Part shown: positions 7,212 through 13,859 of the stretch, piece by piece
Layout: each line of letters opens with the position of its first letter
Numbering within the stretch: position 1 is the first letter of the stretch
From: a virus
Direction: 5' to 3' (one strand)
DNA length: 53,154 bases
Virus record (IMG/VR): IMGVR_UViG_3300031839_000284
Coordinates: 1-53,154 of that record
The notes under the pieces: generated by a model
Told to the model about the DNA's origin: nothing
What the model saw: the letters and a program-made list of their open reading frames with translations, nothing else
Database searches by the model: none
Made by a program: the position numbers and the translations under genes

Positions 7212-7742
7212 TTAGTCCGCGGCTATCTCTCCTTCAACAACTTTTGCATCCAAAGTTCTTTTCTTAATAAGGTTTTCGAGTCGATCGAGTATATCGTCCT
7301 TGGACATCAGATCGATTTTCGCTGTTAATATTTCACGTCGATCGATGTAGAGTCCACCTGCCTTCCCTCGATGGACCTCGGCTGTGATGGCTGCGGATAT
7401 TTGACCTTGGTCCTTCGCCTCCTCTCTAAGGTCGTGTAGAGTAGAGAGGTGTGCTTCCAGGGAAACTGCATCTCTTTCCGAAGCTGCGATTTCCAAGTCG
7501 ATCAAGTAATTCTTTACAACTGGGTTATGATTTAGTAATACACTTCCCTGTGTCTTCGCACCCTTGCGATCCTTCGTATACCCTGCTTTTATCGCGGCTT
7601 CAGTAGCTGTTTGTCCTTTGAAGTACTCCTTACAAAATTTCTTTTGTTTAGAGTTGAGTGGCTGCCAAATCTTACCACTATCGTCAATGAATCCTTTACC
7701 ATCTTCTGTTGGCATTAATGACGTGTATGTCAGCTGTTTCAT
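7212..7742 (-). CDS. terS: Terminase small subunit
   Basis: 176 residues. The N-terminal half has the classic Terminase_2 pattern: LNSKQKKFCKEYFKGQTAT, EAAIKAGYT, then SVLLNHNPVVKNYL, a helix-turn-helix DNA-recognition region that binds the packaging site. The C-terminal half is helical and probably forms the oligomer ring. GGAGG precedes the ATG at a good distance. It is separated from terL by about 3.8 kb of small genes and spanins, and has its own complex upstream control region (7743-8019). Confidence 0.92.
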   Translation of the reverse strand: MKQLTYTSLMPTEDGKGFIDDSGKIWQPLNSKQKKFCKEYFKGQTATEAAIKAGYTKDRKGAKTQGSVLLNHNPVVKNYLIDLEIAASERDAVSLEAHLSTLHDLREEAKDQGQISAAITAEVHRGKAGGLYIDRREILTAKIDLMSKDDILDRLENLIKKRTLDAKVVEGEIAAD

Positions 7743-8019
7743 TCTACCTCCGAGCTTCGCATAAAGTTATTACAATCATATTAGTTTTATTATCAAATAA
7801 ATAGTTTTCTCATGCCCTCTAGGTAATCTTACCATAGTTTCTAATAGAGTAATAGAATTCTATTAGTTTTGCAGAATCAAAGAATAGAGTAACCAAGAGA
7901 CTTACAGAACGAATCTATTAGTTTATTAGAGATATTAGTACATTTGAAAAACTTTTTTGAAAAACTTTTTTAATTTTGAGAATAACAATACACATAGATT
8001 AATAGAACATGATAGACAT
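7743..8019 (-). promoter_or_regulatory. Control region upstream of terS, copy A
   Basis: About 280 nt without a gene. Reading toward terS: AAAAAAGTTTTTC repeats, TACTAATATC, CTAATAGATT, GAATTCTATTACTCTATTAG, the 18-mer AGAGGGCATGAGAAAACT (7803-7820), then ATTGTAATA about 25 nt before the ATG. The same elements in the same order lie upstream of the SNF2 gene. A possible promoter is TTGATA, 17 nt, GTAATA. This looks like a duplicated activator-dependent promoter or a replication-linked element. Confidence 0.65.
7803..7820 (-). repeat. 18-mer, inverted copy at 29656-29673
   Basis: AGTTTTCTCATGCCCTCT on the plus strand; its reverse complement occurs exactly at 29656-29673. In both cases it lies about 60-66 nt before a start codon and points the same way relative to the gene. 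Confidence 0.85.
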
Positions 8020-8054
8020 AAAAAACCCCCGACCAACGCACCGCTGACCGAGGG
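8020..8054 (-). terminator. Rho-independent terminator
   Basis: Minus strand CCCTCGGTC, 11-nt loop, GGTCGGGGG (9 pairs including G-U), then TTTTTT. It ends the transcript of the 89- and 133-residue genes and isolates the terS control region. Confidence 0.88.
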
Positions 8055-8070
8055 CAAAGATTAGATAATC

Positions 8071-8472
8071 TTACATTCCGTTTTCGTCGTAGTAGATCGC
8101 TGACTCCGTAACTCCGAAAGTTTCACCTTGTGTAGGTTCTTTCTTTTGTTTATCGTGTCTCGTAATCTGAGCTATATGACCTTCATGATGTTCACATCCT
8201 CCACTGACCGCGAATATATTATAAATATAATCGTTATCTTCTAACATCATTCCGTAAGCAACTGTCGTATATGCATCTTTCGGATTAATCATAGACTGCT
8301 CATTCTCGTGTAAGAATAAACCGTTTTGTTGGTGTCCTCCTGGATAACTCACCTCGGTCATATCATCAACTAAAGACGCTCCATCCTCTGATAATGGTAT
8401 AACTGAATGCCATTCGTCAACTCGATGTTTATCAAGTTCTATTTGTATTCTATCGTATAGTTCTTTCATCAT
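8071..8472 (-). CDS. Hypothetical 133-residue protein
   Basis: I start it at 8472, where the ATG overlaps the upstream stop as ATGA; the frame stays open to 8514 but that would need a long overlap. It begins MMKELYDRIQIELDKHRVDEW. It contains histidines in SGGCEHHEGHIAQITRH, which might bind metal. No family recognised. Second gene of a two-gene cassette ending in the terminator at 8020-8054. Confidence 0.7.
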   Translation of the reverse strand: MMKELYDRIQIELDKHRVDEWHSVIPLSEDGASLVDDMTEVSYPGGHQQNGLFLHENEQSMINPKDAYTTVAYGMMLEDNDYIYNIFAVSGGCEHHEGHIAQITRHDKQKKEPTQGETFGVTESAIYYDENGM

Positions 8473-8738
8473 GCTAACGCTGATTCGTAATAAGCGTCTT
8501 CTGACATCAAGCACTCCTCATACTCTAATTCTACCACGGTAGAATCATTCTCAGGGTATCTAGTATGTAACTTAATCCCTGCTTCTGCTGCTGTATAACC
8601 GTCATAGTAATCGTTGACATACTTTCCGAAGTAGTTCGCTGTTACCCGTGTTTTCGATGCGTCACAAGGTAATCCTGCTTTCGCGTCGTTGATACCTTGG
8701 TTATAAGCATCAATCTCTTCTTTAGTTAATATTCTCAT
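8469..8738 (-). CDS. Hypothetical 89-residue protein
   Basis: MRILTKEEIDAYNQGINDA... with many tyrosines (NDYYDGYTAAEAG) and an acidic C-terminus. The N-terminal Y-x-x-G-x-x-D-A repeat-like pattern (YNQGINDAKAG and YYDGYTAAEAG) suggests two similar helical halves. Family not recognised. Standard leader AGAAAGGAGAAAG directly before the ATG and a cassette promoter at 8790-8817. Confidence 0.75.
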   Translation of the reverse strand: MRILTKEEIDAYNQGINDAKAGLPCDASKTRVTANYFGKYVNDYYDGYTAAEAGIKLHTRYPENDSTVVELEYEECLMSEDAYYESALA

Positions 8739-8777
8739 ATCTTTCTCCTTTCTTAGTTAATCGCTAAAAGTTATTTT

Positions 8778-8891
8778 TTAACTATATATAGTATAGCTAG
8801 GAATTAGCGGAAATAAAGCAACGTACGACGCTATCACTAACGCCACTAAGCCGAACATAAAGAACAATAACATATTGTCTGGGTCTCTCAT
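8778..8891 (-). CDS. Candidate 37-residue membrane peptide
   Basis: ATG at 8891 overlaps the upstream stop as ATGA and the frame reads MRDPDNMLLFFMFGLVALVI then ASYVALFPLIPSYTIYS, one clear hydrophobic segment. It ends at TAA (8778-8780), running through the promoter of the next cassette. The coupled start and coherent membrane segment support it; its short length and overlap with the promoter argue for caution. Confidence 0.5.
   Translation of the reverse strand: MRDPDNMLLFFMFGLVALVIASYVALFPLIPSYTIYS
8790..8817 (-). promoter_or_regulatory. Cassette promoter
   Basis: Minus strand TTTATT (8812-8817, inside GCTTTATT), 16 nt, TATACT (8790-8795), then ATATATAGTT and the leader AGAAAGGAGAAAG before the ATG at 8738. 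Confidence 0.75.
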
Positions 8892-9190
8892 ACTGCCCTG
8901 CTATTGATATTATATAAATCGACAGTCCCTGTATACACTGTACCACCGTCATGCACTGGTTTTGCATCAACATCTTCCTGGACTACAAATTTCCAATCAC
9001 CGTAGTTATAGATTCGTATTATAAGATCACAAACACCACCGAAGCCATAATCGATACGACCAGCATTTATAATACCAACAGGCGATAGATGGGTAGCGAG
9101 TACATTCAAAGCCATTCCACCATCCTCACCGACTAATCGACGTTCGTTTTTATTCAACATATCGATAATTTCTTTTAGTTCTTTTTCCAT
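8888..9190 (-). CDS. Hypothetical 100-residue protein
   Basis: MEKELKEIIDMLNKNERRLV, then a beta-rich part (GFGGVCDLIIRIYNYGDWKF). No family recognised. It has the standard cassette promoter and leader, and is followed by the coupled membrane peptide. Soluble, mildly acidic; possibly an anti-host early protein given its position among similar small genes. Confidence 0.7.
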   Translation of the reverse strand: MEKELKEIIDMLNKNERRLVGEDGGMALNVLATHLSPVGIINAGRIDYGFGGVCDLIIRIYNYGDWKFVVQEDVDAKPVHDGGTVYTGTVDLYNINSRAV

Positions 9191-9233
9191 TGCTTTCTCC
9201 TTTCTAATTAATGGTTAGTTTTTAACTATATAT

Positions 9234-9261
9234 AGTATAACTGCGACCAAGCCGAATTAAA
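9234..9261 (-). promoter_or_regulatory. Cassette promoter
   Basis: Minus strand TTTAAT (9256-9261, inside GCTTTAAT), 16 nt, TATACT (9234-9239), then ATATATAGTT and AGAAAGGAGAAAG before the ATG at 9190. Confidence 0.75.
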
Positions 9262-9273
9262 GCAGTAATAGAG

Positions 9274-9468
9274 CTACCTCCCGATAGTCTCTAAATCGTT
9301 TTCAGTTATATATTGATAAGCTCCTTTGTTATACACTGGAGCAATCTGTTTTTTACGCTGTTCCGCTAACTCGTTGGCTGCGGCTTCACCACAACCTAAA
9401 CAAGTCATATAGCCAAGGCTTCTTCGTCCTTGGCTAATAGGTTCGTCACATAGAGTACAGTCGGTCAT
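9274..9468 (-). CDS. Small C4 zinc-finger protein, DksA/TraR-like
   Basis: 64 residues. CTLC at 4-7 and CLGC at 23-26 with EPISQGRR between gives a C-x2-C-x15-C-x2-C finger close to the zf-dskA_traR pattern (C-x2-C-EPI-RR-x-C-x2-C). The C-terminus IAPVYNKGAYQYI-TENDL is outside that family. TraR-like phage proteins bind the secondary channel of RNA polymerase; here only the zinc-binding part is visible. The start overlaps the upstream stop by ATGA. Confidence 0.65.
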   Translation of the reverse strand: MTDCTLCDEPISQGRRSLGYMTCLGCGEAAANELAEQRKKQIAPVYNKGAYQYITENDLETIGR

Positions 9469-9698
9469 GCTTCTTTCTTCGTAAACAATGGTTTAGCGGC
9501 AACAAACTCGGTGTTCTCAATACCGTACTTCAATACGGTGTTAACAATCAAGTTCTGCTGGAATGCACACGCCATATGCATCAGTACAGCCTCTTCAGGT
9601 ATATGCTTATCGATGTAAGCGTTCAACTCTTCTGAACTTTCTGGAGTCCAGAATAAATTCGACTCGTGAATCGAAAGTGGTTTAGTTTTATCACTCAT
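9465..9698 (-). CDS. Hypothetical 77-residue protein
   Basis: MSDKTKPLSIHESNLFWTPE, mostly helical, soluble. No family recognised. First gene of a two-gene cassette with the zinc-finger gene; AAGGAG precedes the ATG and the promoter is at 9733-9760. Confidence 0.7.
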   Translation of the reverse strand: MSDKTKPLSIHESNLFWTPESSEELNAYIDKHIPEEAVLMHMACAFQQNLIVNTVLKYGIENTEFVAAKPLFTKKEA

Positions 9699-9732
9699 AG
9701 TAAATCTCCTTAGTTATTTTTTACTTATATAT

Positions 9733-9760
9733 AGTATAAAGCCGAGCCTAGCGAATAAAA
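9733..9760 (-). promoter_or_regulatory. Cassette promoter
   Basis: Minus strand TTTTAT (9755-9760, in GCTTTTATT), 16 nt, TATACT (9733-9738), then ATATATAAGT. ATG at 9698. Confidence 0.72.
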
Positions 9761-9771
9761 GCAGCCCTGCA

Positions 9772-10203
9772 CTACCACCAACAAACCATTCTCGCATTAA
9801 ACTCACTCGCACAACGTAATAACAATTCTAAGTCTTTGACTTCTTGATAATTATATTCATACGGTGATCCGTGATGTGTTTGATAAATTATCGTATCGTG
9901 TTCTAAAGTGCGTTCTTCTTCTTTAGCATCTGATTCGATCGCATGTAATAAATCAGCTAGAGCTTGAGCTTGTTCTTTTAACTCAGACGTTTGAATATGA
10001 ATACTCTCTTCTGTATGCCATATACAATCTTCTTGCATCAACTCATCCATTAAAGGTTCATAATATTTACCTCGAAACGATCCGTCGGCACCGTGACCGC
10101 TCATCATCCCACCGATTAAGTTCACGTTTTTTATACGTGGATCATCTTCGTAAGTAAAATCGGTCTCACAGTCGTCGTGTTTAATATAACAATCTAATCC
10201 CAT
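9772..10203 (-). CDS. Hypothetical 143-residue protein
   Basis: Starts MGLDCYIKHDDCETDF and has a long acidic helix in the middle (KEQAQALADLLHAIES). The MGLDxYI start is common in phage and bacterial proteins of unknown function. Conserved-looking histidines and acidic residues (MSGHGADGSFRGKYYE) could bind metal. GGAGG before the ATG. Last gene of the operon started by the promoter at 11495-11522. Confidence 0.7.
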   Translation of the reverse strand: MGLDCYIKHDDCETDFTYEDDPRIKNVNLIGGMMSGHGADGSFRGKYYEPLMDELMQEDCIWHTEESIHIQTSELKEQAQALADLLHAIESDAKEEERTLEHDTIIYQTHHGSPYEYNYQEVKDLELLLRCASEFNARMVCWW

Positions 10204-10205
10204 AA

Positions 10206-10373
10206 TTATTCCTCCGTTGGATCCCAGTTTTCGTTATCAAATATTTCAGTATTTAATGCTTTAGGGCTCATCTCGCCATTAGCAATCAACTTAATAATCT
10301 CGACATAATCGATATTTTCGGTTTCTACCCAAAATTTGACCTGTTCTTCGCTTAGTTGTGGTACAAACCTCAT
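10206..10373 (-). CDS. Small hypothetical protein, 55 residues
   Basis: ATG at 10373 overlaps the upstream stop (ATGA). Reads MRFVPQLSEEQVKFWVETEN and ends ENWDPTEE, with its stop 2 nt before the next start region; a GGAGG for the next gene lies within its last codons. The tight packing supports a real gene. Function unknown. Confidence 0.72.
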   Translation of the reverse strand: MRFVPQLSEEQVKFWVETENIDYVEIIKLIANGEMSPKALNTEIFDNENWDPTEE

Positions 10374-10717
10374 CTTACTGATATAGGTGTAAAGTGCTTA
10401 TCATCGTAATCCCACTCGACATCTAAAGTATCAGGTAAACCGTCAACATAACCATCATGGTCATAAAACTCAGACCAAGTTTTAAATTTTAAGTCGTCAG
10501 TATCTTTACTGCCGTCATAAGGTATGTCGTCCCAGTGATGTTTTACTTCATCCCAATTATTAAAATGTCCTATAGGAAAACAACCTGCAATACTTAGTGC
10601 ATGGTCTTCGGGAGACTCACCACTAGACCAAGCTTCTAATAAATCAGCTCGATTGTATTCTTCATGTATCCATGGAACAAATAAATGATAAGAAATAATT
10701 AATTTTTCTTGTTTCAT
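10370..10717 (-). CDS. Hypothetical 115-residue protein
   Basis: MKQEKLIISYHLFVPWIHEE, rich in Asp, His and Trp (WDEVKHHWDDIPYDG). No family recognised. The start codon overlaps the upstream stop (TGATG) and GAAGGAG precedes it. Middle of a compact operon of small genes. Confidence 0.72.
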   Translation of the reverse strand: MKQEKLIISYHLFVPWIHEEYNRADLLEAWSSGESPEDHALSIAGCFPIGHFNNWDEVKHHWDDIPYDGSKDTDDLKFKTWSEFYDHDGYVDGLPDTLDVEWDYDDKHFTPISVR

Positions 10718-11100
10718 CAGTGCATCTCCTTCTCATCGGGAATCGGTATAAACTGCATAAAAGGTTCTTCGACATGATCTTCAGGCATCCACTCGATCGT
10801 ATCAGCATTATAACTACCGCTAATAGTCGCACCCTCATCATCATAACCAACAATAATGGCACGACCTGCTAATGGCTGATGGAACTCTGATAGTTTGAAA
10901 TATCGTTGACCACCTAATACTTCATCTTTAAGTAAACCCTCATCATCAACTATGACCATCGTATCATCAGTTAATGTAACAATATCAATAGGTCCTTCAA
11001 GTTGCATAAATTTCTTAGCGTCAGCTAGAGTAGAGTCTTCTGACAACTCTACTCTGGTAACAATTTGCTCGAACGGGTCGATAAGTAGTCCGTGTATCAT
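10717..11100 (-). CDS. Hypothetical 127-residue protein, DUF3846-like pattern
   Basis: I place the start at the ATG at 11100, which overlaps the upstream stop as ATGA; a GTG 9 nt earlier is open too. The sequence IDIVTLTDDTMVIVDDEGLL, then GRAIIVGYDDEG, resembles the DUF3846 arrangement (beta strand, negative turn, final VG-D-E-G). This is a weak resemblance. The protein is acidic and likely soluble. Confidence 0.7.
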   Translation of the reverse strand: MIHGLLIDPFEQIVTRVELSEDSTLADAKKFMQLEGPIDIVTLTDDTMVIVDDEGLLKDEVLGGQRYFKLSEFHQPLAGRAIIVGYDDEGATISGSYNADTIEWMPEDHVEEPFMQFIPIPDEKEMH

Positions 11101-11444
11101 CTTGCCCACACTGATAAACTACCGTCGTCTAACTCGGCACTGAAATCCATATTTTGGATAGCACCTTTGGCGATATCTTCGATACCTTCTTCAGTGTACT
11201 CACGAGCTTCTATATTATCGATACGAGCAGTTAGCTCAGATAATGTATTAAGTACTTTTTGCTCGGCTTCTTTCGATAAATCAGCAGGATCGATTACTCG
11301 AGGCTGTAAATCATCTAAAACATCGGTAATACGATGTAATGAAGTCAGTAAGTCTGAATTAAATTCGCTGACTGTAGCATGTTCTAATAAACTGACATTG
11401 TTTTTAAGGTCAGCCACCTGTTGTTGGATTTTTTCAATATCCAT
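11097..11444 (-). CDS. Coiled-coil hypothetical protein
   Basis: 115 residues. MDIEKIQQQVADLKNNVSLL begins a long heptad-type helix through about residue 90; the tail is acidic (DFSAELDDGSLSVWAR). No domain recognised. It has the standard AGAAAGGAGAAAG leader and a cassette promoter, and starts an operon of four or five small genes down to 9772. Confidence 0.72.
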   Translation of the reverse strand: MDIEKIQQQVADLKNNVSLLEHATVSEFNSDLLTSLHRITDVLDDLQPRVIDPADLSKEAEQKVLNTLSELTARIDNIEAREYTEEGIEDIAKGAIQNMDFSAELDDGSLSVWAR

Positions 11445-11494
11445 ATCTTTCTCCTTTCTAGTTAATGTTATTAAACCATTTAATAACTAATACA

Positions 11495-11522
11495 AGTATG
11501 CCTAAGAGTACCGCGAAGTAAA
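11495..11522 (-). promoter_or_regulatory. Cassette promoter
   Basis: Minus strand TTTACT (11517-11522, in GCTTTACT), 16 nt, CATACT (11495-11500). ATG at 11444. Confidence 0.7.
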
Positions 11523-11544
11523 GCAGTACTAGAAGGCAAGAAAC

Positions 11545-11850
11545 CTAGAGGTCTTCTTGTTTCTTCCATAAACCGTTTTCCAATCGACCTGTACGACCAG
11601 ATATCTCATCGTAAGCGGCTTGCATGCACTCCTCGAGCGTTAAACCTTTTTGTTCGGCTAAAACGATCAAACAAACAACACAATCCCCTATCCCGTCTTT
11701 TAATCCAGGTGCATCATCGTAAGCGAGTGCTCGAGCTGTTTCACCGACTTCTTCTACAAGTTTCAACATCTGTTTTTCAGGTTGTATATCGGGACCATAA
11801 AGTAGACCACGGACTTCCGCCCAATCAGCTATATCATCAATTACTTTCAT
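11545..11850 (-). CDS. mazG: MazG-like nucleotide pyrophosphohydrolase
   Basis: 101 residues, single MazG domain. KLVEEVGETARAL (E-E-V-G-E motif) followed by DGIGDCVVCLIVLAE (the G-D metal-binding second helix) is the MazG NTP-PPase signature. It would hydrolyse (d)NTPs or ppGpp-like nucleotides to the monophosphate. Phage MazG proteins are common in marine viruses and are thought to clean the nucleotide pool or alter the host stringent signal. It overlaps the upstream gene by 14 nt; GGAG precedes the ATG. Confidence 0.85.
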   Translation of the reverse strand: MKVIDDIADWAEVRGLLYGPDIQPEKQMLKLVEEVGETARALAYDDAPGLKDGIGDCVVCLIVLAEQKGLTLEECMQAAYDEISGRTGRLENGLWKKQEDL

Positions 11851-12082
11851 TATTACTCCAAGTTTTAGGTGGTTCGGTAGGTGGTAGACTTAAATCAAAA
11901 GCTATTTGTTTTTTATCGATCATCCTGCGTAAAGCTTCATGAACGTGAAACATTTCGATTCGACCGTTTTCGCCCTCAGGAAGCTTAAATGCTATTTTAA
12001 TGGTAGCAATCGGATAATCTTGTGATTCGTCCGTATGTGAGATTCTATAACCTACAGCACCCATCATATTGAAATCACTCAT
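11837..12082 (-). CDS. Hypothetical 81-residue protein
   Basis: MSDFNMMGAVGYRISHTDES, then a beta-like IATIKIAFKLPEG and a helix HVHEALRRMID. No family recognised. It overlaps the upstream gene by ATGA and mazG by 14 nt, so it is translated with them. Confidence 0.68.
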   Translation of the reverse strand: MSDFNMMGAVGYRISHTDESQDYPIATIKIAFKLPEGENGRIEMFHVHEALRRMIDKKQIAFDLSLPPTEPPKTWSNNESN

Positions 12083-12264
12083 TTAGTCATCCTCGTAATT
12101 TTTATTAATTTATATACAACTAATGCAAAACACATTCCTAATAAAACAGCAGGAATTAATATTTGCCACTGGATGTTTTCTACAAACAAAAAGTCAAGCC
12201 AATATTCAATTCCTCTTTCTTCCCAATAAGCTGTATTCCAAAAAGTTTCTCTAAATATCATCAT
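12079..12264 (-). CDS. Small single-pass membrane protein
   Basis: 61 residues. Aromatic N-terminus (TFWNTAYWEERGIEYWLDF) and one membrane helix LIPAVLLGMCFALVVYKLI near residues 36-54, followed by a positively charged end (KITRMTK), consistent with a cytoplasmic C-terminus. Function unknown. Confidence 0.68.
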   Translation of the reverse strand: MMIFRETFWNTAYWEERGIEYWLDFLFVENIQWQILIPAVLLGMCFALVVYKLIKITRMTK

Positions 12265-12430
12265 TTTTATGACTCAAATCTGTTGTAACAACTCGACCGC
12301 TTTTATATTTAAGTTCGCGATAATGCGTTGTTGGACTTTTTTGATAATAATATGAAACTAGTTTGTTATTATCTTCTTCTTGTGCAAGTTTTTCGCGTTG
12401 TTGCTCAACGACTGCCTTATGTTGTGTCAT
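12251..12430 (-). CDS. Small hypothetical protein, 59 residues
   Basis: ATG at 12430 overlaps the upstream stop (ATGA) with AGGAGGA before it. Reads MTQHKAVVEQQREKLAQEED, then SYYYQKSPTTHYRELKYKSG, ending NDDI. It overlaps the start of the membrane-protein gene by 14 nt. Helical N-terminus, no family recognised. Confidence 0.7.
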   Translation of the reverse strand: MTQHKAVVEQQREKLAQEEDNNKLVSYYYQKSPTTHYRELKYKSGRVVTTDLSHKNDDI

Positions 12431-12675
12431 AAGTCCTCCTTATAATCGAAACCTTCTAACATAGCATCGGTTATTTTTTCATAATCGATAACGTCATCGG
12501 CTTCTAATGTATCAAATAATAATGCTATACCCCTTTCGACTCTATTACGATCCATACGTGCTAAATATTCTTCAGACGTTTGATCAGCTATATAAGGCTC
12601 TAAAGCAATAGCGATCGTCGCAACAGCTCGTTCTATAGGGTTTAAATCAAACTTGGGTTTAGCTTTTCGTGGCAT
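12427..12675 (-). CDS. Hypothetical 82-residue protein
   Basis: Start chosen at the ATG at 12675 (MPRKAKPKFDLNPIERAVAT) because AAGG lies before it; a GTG two codons upstream is also open. Helical with acidic C-terminus (ITDAMLEGFDYKEDL). It overlaps the upstream coiled-coil gene by 17 nt. Function unknown. Confidence 0.68.
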   Translation of the reverse strand: MPRKAKPKFDLNPIERAVATIAIALEPYIADQTSEEYLARMDRNRVERGIALLFDTLEADDVIDYEKITDAMLEGFDYKEDL

Positions 12676-12910
12676 CTTCACCTTCTTTTTTGAAACGGTT
12701 AATCATCGTATCGAAGATATCGTTAATCGCAACAGGTTCTTTTGTTTTGATTACGTTAGCTTCGACCTCGAGTTTTTTAATACGTTGTATCAACATATTA
12801 TTCACATCGAGTTGTGCTTGCATAAACTCCTGTGTTTTACGTTGCGTATCAACTAATAAATCGAGACTACGTGTAAGCGTATCGATCATTTGCATTATTT
12901 CTTTATCCAT
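12659..12910 (-). CDS. Coiled-coil hypothetical protein
   Basis: 83 residues: MDKEIMQMIDTLTRSLDLLV then a continuous amphipathic helix to about residue 55. The protein downstream at 11097-11444 has a similar plan but no obvious identity. Leader AGAAAGGAGAAA directly before the ATG. First gene of the operon that includes mazG. Confidence 0.72.
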   Translation of the reverse strand: MDKEIMQMIDTLTRSLDLLVDTQRKTQEFMQAQLDVNNMLIQRIKKLEVEANVIKTKEPVAINDIFDTMINRFKKEGEDATKS

Positions 12911-12961
12911 ATATTTCTCCTTTCTTATTAATAAATGGATGAGTTTATTTTATTCTCAAAA

Positions 12962-12992
12962 CTCATACCTGCTAAAGTAGAGAGCAATTAAA
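12962..12992 (-). promoter_or_regulatory. Cassette promoter, imperfect
   Basis: Minus strand TTTAAT (12987-12992), 19 nt, TATGAG (12962-12967). Both boxes are weaker than in the other cassettes. It lies directly after the structured RNA region, so readthrough of that RNA may also feed this operon. Confidence 0.5.
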
Positions 12993-13436
12993 GTGAGGGA
13001 ACAATGTGCATCGCAGGTGCGACCTGCTTTGACTATTTGATTACACACGCTAGTCAGGATTTTTCTGGTGTAACCCTCTATCCACATGGAACTGTAAAAA
13101 GTGTGGCGATGAGAGGAACTCGGTTTCCACATATACCTCCGTTCATCCTAACCGACTCGAAAGTACAGGCTTTTACAAGGATCGGGACATCACCACATTG
13201 AAGGTCTAGTAGTTTTGAGTCACTTCTCGGGATAACCTTCTCGCACCCGATGGCTGACTGGTTGTGGCTTGAGTATTTAACAAGTCTCATTTAACTGACC
13301 TCGTGAATCTTGTCAGCACCACGTTTTGTGCCAGAGAGGTGAGCGGTCTAACTAAAAAACTCCGCTCGGTATCATTATTTAATGGAGTAATCATATGAAT
13401 CTCTCTGGACTTATCAAACTTGTTCTAGTAAACATA
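12993..13436 (-). ncRNA. Candidate large structured noncoding RNA
   Basis: About 440 nt driven by a good cassette promoter (13442-13471) but lacking the AGAAAGGAGAAA leader found after most others. Minus-strand pairings: CCAGAGAG (13401-13408) with CTCTCTGG (13331-13338); inside it GAGCGG/CCGCTC (13362-13367, 13341-13346); CTGAC/GTCAG (13312-13316, 13295-13299); AGTCA/TGACT (13255-13259, 13218-13222) enclosing TCGGG/CCCGA (13246-13250, 13227-13231); TGTGGTGATG/CATCGCCACA (13188-13197, 13102-13111); GGTTACAC/GTGTAATC (13068-13075, 13039-13046) crossed by TGACTA/TAGTCA (13051-13056, 13030-13035), a possible pseudoknot; and GCAGGT-CGC-ACCTGC (13013-13027). Two small frames (35 and 70 codons, joined by ATGA) are open but look unlike phage proteins. 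No known RNA family is recognised; comparative alignment is lacking. Confidence 0.6.
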
Positions 13437-13441
13437 CTTAT

Positions 13442-13471
13442 AGTATAAAGTACGAAAGTTAGCAAAGTAAA
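13442..13471 (-). promoter_or_regulatory. Promoter of the candidate RNA
   Basis: Minus strand TTTACT (13466-13471, in GTGCTTTACTTT), 18 nt, TATACT (13442-13447). Predicted start near 13436. One of the best matches to the cassette class, yet no coding cassette follows. Confidence 0.75.
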
Positions 13472-13477
13472 GCACTA

Positions 13478-13666
13478 TTAAGAACCCCTCATTCGTGCCA
13501 TAGTTTTTGTTTTTCGATATATTGCACGACCGCACTTTGGGTCTAAAAAGATCGTAGGTAGTAAAGTACCAAACCGATCTTTTGTTTGTACGTGTTTAGC
13601 GTCTCGCCAATCAGCTCCACCTGTTGCTAACACTTTGCGTAATAATTTAGCTTTCTTTAAGTTCAT
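13478..13666 (-). CDS. Small basic hypothetical protein, 62 residues
   Basis: The frame is open much further upstream, but ATGGAGAAAAACT puts a GGAG 7 nt before the ATG at 13666, giving MNLKKAKLLRKVLATGGADW and ending KTKTMARMRGS. Strongly basic, so it may bind nucleic acid. The longer reading would be a shadow of the lipoprotein gene. Function unknown. Confidence 0.68.
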   Translation of the reverse strand: MNLKKAKLLRKVLATGGADWRDAKHVQTKDRFGTLLPTIFLDPKCGRAIYRKTKTMARMRGS

Positions 13667-13859
13667 AGTTTTTCTCCATACATTTTGACCATTCATCTCG
13701 TTGCACTTCTTCAGGATAAGCTGTATACAACCTATCCCGACATTCTTCAAACTGTTTACGCCAAGCCGCAGGATCATATCGATCGTTCCACTCTTTAGTT
13801 TCTGGAACGTATGCCGCACAGCCTGTAATGATAAATACTGTTAATAATCGATAAATCAT
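13647..13859 (-). CDS. Small lipoprotein
   Basis: 70 residues. MIYRLLTVFIITGCAAYVPE has a short signal with lipobox ITGC, so Cys14 would be lipidated. The mature part is charged with Cys39 and Cys60 (FEECRDRL, SKCMEKN) that might form a disulphide. Phage lipoproteins of this kind can act in superinfection exclusion; that role is only a suggestion. Starts by ATGA-type overlap with the upstream gene. Confidence 0.72.
   Translation of the reverse strand: MIYRLLTVFIITGCAAYVPETKEWNDRYDPAAWRKQFEECRDRLYTAYPEEVQRDEWSKCMEKNYELKES

Noticed and set aside
8473-8514. Upstream extension of the 133-residue gene
   Set aside because: Would overlap the previous gene by 46 nt; the ATGA overlap at 8472 is better.
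13004-13201. Plus-strand frame of 65 codons (MCIAGATCFDY...)
   Set aside because: On the opposite strand with no promoter or ribosome binding site; a by-product of the structured sequence.
13078-13290. Minus-strand frame of 70 codons (MRLVKYSSHNQ...) preceded by a 35-codon frame with ATGA overlap
   Set aside because: Cys-rich, unlike neighbours, and the region lacks the usual leader and is dense in paired helices. Kept only as an alternative to the RNA.
12993-13436. Group I intron or tmRNA/RNase P RNA
   Set aside because: The TGACTA/TAGTCA pair resembles P7, but only 15 nt lie between the strands with no P8 or guanosine-site context, and there is no interrupted gene. No tmRNA tag or RNase P core seen.
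13667-13819. Upstream extension of the 62-residue gene
   Set aside because: The longer frame runs through the lipoprotein gene; a GGAG fits the internal ATG at 13666.
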